A stretch of 64,000 bases of DNA from Chloroflexota bacterium (GTDB lineage Bacteria > Chloroflexota > UBA11872 > VXOZ01). The notes under the pieces were generated by a model, which saw only the letters and a list, made by a program, of their open reading frames with translations, was not told where the DNA came from and made no database searches. Made by a program: the position numbers and the translations under genes. This document shows positions 61,781-64,000 of the stretch, piece by piece (position 1 is the first letter of the stretch; the number at the start of each line of letters is the position of its first letter). The stretch lies in contig JAPOQA010000050.1 in assembly GCA_026710945.1 (NCBI GenBank), positions 1 through 64,000 on the forward strand, in the 5' to 3' direction.

Positions 61781-62759
61781 GGAGGTCCGCCGTTCTTGTC
61801 TATGGCCGGTGCGTGGAAAACGACTGCATCGCCTGCAATGCGCAGTTGCGCTAGCAGCGAGTAATTCGCTCATGCTTATGCCTGTCCTGTGCGCGAAGAG
61901 CGGGGGACAAGCCCCCGCGCTACAAAGAGATGCCCTATACTTGTCGCTAGAGTGTGCGACGAACTGCCTTGGTAGCGCAGGTTTGTAACCTGCGTCCCCC
62001 GCCCGTCAAGCCTGCGCCGCCATGGCAAGCGGTCAGCATACGTCATTCGTGTGTTGAAACAGGCCTGCCGATGGGCGAAGGCGAGACGGAAGCACGAGGG
62101 GCGCGTCGTCCGTCATTCCCGCACAAGCGGTCCGCCACCGTCATTCCGGCTGTCGCCGGAATCCATCTTCTCCTGCGTGCAACCCATATTTCACCACCGG
62201 GTCTGCAGCCCTTGTGCCAAAGCGCAGGAGCGGGGGACAAGCCCCCGCGCTACGGCAGACGCGGAAAGCAACCGTCAATCCCATGCCACGATGTGAAGCG
62301 GACAGAATCCGTCAATTCCGCGCCACGATGTAATCCGGACAAATGTCGCCATTTCCGCGCCACTATGGAGAGCGGACGACATCCGTCATTTCTCCGCGTT
62401 ACCTTCCCGGCACGTGATTAGGGGCGGGAGACCATCTCTTCTTGCATCCGAATGTCCATCCTAGGCGGAAAAAGCGTTCGTGCGCTTGCCCATCCCCTTG
62501 CGTGGCTCACAGATGGAGCCCGCTTCGCCGGAATTCAACGGGTTTGACTTCCCCAATATGTATTGCATCAACCCTTCACTCCCGGCATAATACAGACTAC
62601 GGAATCCCTCAATTCAATTGGGCGAACGAAGGGAGGGCGACAACCAGTTAGACAGCTTCAACGGGGGATCCAATCGAGACCGCTTTGCTCACCAGGTAAT
62701 CGACAACCGCTATGGTTTAGGTGTGGCTTGCCGTGCAGGCAAGTCGGGAGGTAAGGCAA
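61781..62759. repeat. Repeat-rich intergenic region with 37-bp tandem repeats
   Basis: Nearly 1 kb with no supported gene. A hairpin with GCGGGGGACAAGCCCCCGC occurs twice (61898-61923 and 62228-62253). GTAGCGCAGGTTTGTAACCTGCG is near 61970, and GTCATTCCGGCTGTCGCCGG at about 62141 is another dispersed palindrome. From 62269 to about 62400 lie three and a half diverged 37-bp direct repeats that carry a CCGTCAATTCCGCGCCAC core. Confidence 0.7.
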
Positions 62760-64000
62760 GTGGAAACTGATGATCGCAAGACTCGTTTGACACGACGCTC
62801 AGTGCTTTGGCTCGGCGGTGGGACTCTCGGCGCCATCGCCCTGGCCGCCTGCGGCCAGGCAACCATGCCCGCGGCGCCGGCGGATGAAGCGCCCGCAGAG
62901 CAAGAGGCGGAAGCCAAAGAGCCGGAACCGCAGGTAGAACCGGTTTCTCTCGATTGGTCGCTCTGGGGCGACTCGACATGGTTGGAGGCGGCCCAAGCCG
63001 GCGCCGACCAGTACACGGCCGACAATCCCAACGTCACCGTCAATGTGATTGGCTTCAAGGAGAGCCTGGCAGGCTACATCACTGCGTGGTTGGCCGGATC
63101 CGGCCCGGACGTGGCGATGATGTGGGGCACCAATCTCGTCGAGGCGGGCCGCGAAGGCTTGTTTATCAACATGGACGAGTACATCAAGCGCGATAACCAC
63201 CCCATGGACGACTACATTCCCTTCCAGGTTGGCGCGATGAACTGGCCCGAGACCGGCCAGTTCGGCCTGCCGATGTACATCAACGTCTACGTGCTCTGGT
63301 ACAACCGGCAGATCTTCGACAAAGCAGGCATGGCGTATCCCGACGATACCTGGAGTTGGGATGAATACCAGGACGCGCTGCTCCGGCTCACGGACCGTCC
63401 CAACAGCGTCTATGGCGGCGTTGACATGAGTTGGGCCCGCGGCATCTGGAAGATCGTGCAGAACGGCGGCACGGTGGTCGATCCCGCGGATGACCGCCAC
63501 GCGACGTTCGACGGTCCTGAGGCGATCGAGGCCATGGAGTGGCTGCACGCGCGCTTCCATCAGGATGACAGCATCGTTCACGGCGAAGAGTGGGCGGCGC
63601 TGGAGCGCAGCAAGGTGCAGGCCCTCATGCAGGGCACTTTGGCAACCTGGGAAGAGGGCTCCTGGGGCCCGGGGCAGTACTCGGTAGACTTCCCGGAGCA
63701 GGTCGATTTCTGGGACGTGGCGCCGTTGCCGCAAGGCCCGGTGGCGCGGGCTACCCAGGGCTCCATCGACGCCTGGGTGCTCTGGGAAGGCACGAAAGAC
63801 CACGACGCGGCCTGGGACTTCCAGAAGTTCCTGCAGTCCGATACGTATCTGGACCTGCAGTGCCAGATCTCCAGCATCCAGCATCCGCGCGCCTCGATGC
63901 AAGACCGGTACATCAACATCATGAGCGAGAACTTCCCGGCGCTGGCGGATAAGAACTTGGACGCGTTCGCGCATCCCGTGCGCGGCAAGTACGCCTGGCC
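62760..64000 (+). CDS. Extracellular sugar-binding lipoprotein (partial, runs off the window)
   Basis: The reading frame starts at a GTG with GGAGG eight bases upstream and is open to the end of the window (413 codons). The N-terminus has a twin-arginine-like signal, TRRSVLWLGGGTLGAIALAACG with lipobox, followed by a Pro/Ala/Glu linker. The mature part is a family 1 solute-binding protein: VNVIGFKESLAGYITAWLAG, GPDVAMMWGTNLVEAGREGL, NVYVLWYNRQIFDKAGMAYPDDTWSWDEY and NGGTVVDPADDRHATFDGPEAIEAM. The carboxyl part lies outside the window, where permease genes would be expected. The ligand is likely a sugar or oligosaccharide. Confidence 0.9.
   Translation, partial: METDDRKTRLTRRSVLWLGGGTLGAIALAACGQATMPAAPADEAPAEQEAEAKEPEPQVEPVSLDWSLWGDSTWLEAAQAGADQYTADNPNVTVNVIGFKESLAGYITAWLAGSGPDVAMMWGTNLVEAGREGLFINMDEYIKRDNHPMDDYIPFQVGAMNWPETGQFGLPMYINVYVLWYNRQIFDKAGMAYPDDTWSWDEYQDALLRLTDRPNSVYGGVDMSWARGIWKIVQNGGTVVDPADDRHATFDGPEAIEAMEWLHARFHQDDSIVHGEEWAALERSKVQALMQGTLATWEEGSWGPGQYSVDFPEQVDFWDVAPLPQGPVARATQGSIDAWVLWEGTKDHDAAWDFQKFLQSDTYLDLQCQISSIQHPRASMQDRYINIMSENFPALADKNLDAFAHPVRGKYAW

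Noticed and set aside
62799-63974. Long minus-strand open frame (391 codons)
   Set aside because: Antisense to the partial sugar-binding protein that begins with a GTG and a good ribosome site at 62760.
1-64000. tRNA, rRNA, tmRNA or RNase P RNA genes
   Set aside because: Scanning by eye for T-loop GGTTCGAATCC-type and other conserved segments gave only hits in coding sequence or repeats.

Overview
The window is bacterial chromosomal DNA of roughly 60% G+C with compact genes, GTG starts and Shine-Dalgarno sites. My best guess is an uncultured Chloroflexota-type heterotroph. This is inferred from several twin-arginine-like sugar-binding lipoproteins, many Gfo/Idh/MocA and aldo/keto reductases, and the FtsZ and ParA style. 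No rRNA or tRNA gene was seen, so the placement is tentative.

Layout. 0.5-18 kb: a polysaccharide deacetylase, a class A penicillin-binding protein, citrate synthase, an orphan sugar-binding lipoprotein, a PD-(D/E)XK nuclease-like protein, a likely catabolic group (unknown protein, divergent deacetylase, M20 peptidase, aspartoacylase-like protein), a MntA-HepT toxin-antitoxin pair and a stand-alone IMP cyclohydrolase domain. 18-25 kb: a methyltransferase, an overlapping parA-ftsZ operon, thiE and mnmG. 25.2-27.8 kb: a 2.5 kb stretch with no convincing gene, holding debris and tandem repeats. 27.8-33.7 kb: an ABC-2 exporter operon, a dense repeat cluster and ribosomal protein L25. 34-37 kb: a BglII/BstYI-like restriction-modification pair placed just before purE-purK. 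37-48.7 kb: VOC protein, class V aminotransferase, oxidoreductases, a second sugar-binding lipoprotein, DUF418 protein, MurJ, and a PadR/TPR pair. 49-58 kb: guaB, an Eco29kI-like GIY-YIG restriction-modification pair, a beta-propeller glycosidase-like protein, and an m5C methyltransferase / GHKL ATPase / Vsr-like cassette. 58-64 kb: cytochrome c, oxidoreductases, and a third sugar-binding lipoprotein that runs off the window.

The genes point to a sugar-scavenging heterotroph making its own purines (purE, purK, purH N-domain, guaB) and thiamine, with a large genome-defence load: two type II restriction-modification pairs, one MORC/MutL-like ATPase cassette, one toxin-antitoxin pair and one orphan nuclease-like gene. 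The restriction-modification genes look more A+T-rich than their neighbours, which suggests acquisition by transfer.

The most interesting observations are as follows. The GHKL ATPase gene (55.3-57.7 kb) has no ATG, GTG, TTG or CTG upstream of its ATP-binding N-box; its frame opens at an AGGAGG that overlaps the methyltransferase stop, so it must start at a rare codon (ATC) or be made by -1 frameshifting. A perfect 15+1+15 bp palindrome lies 85 bp downstream of that junction. A family of about 270-285 bp composite inverted-repeat elements occurs three times. The 2.5 kb gene desert carries 21-bp tandem hairpin repeats and a possible HINT-domain remnant.
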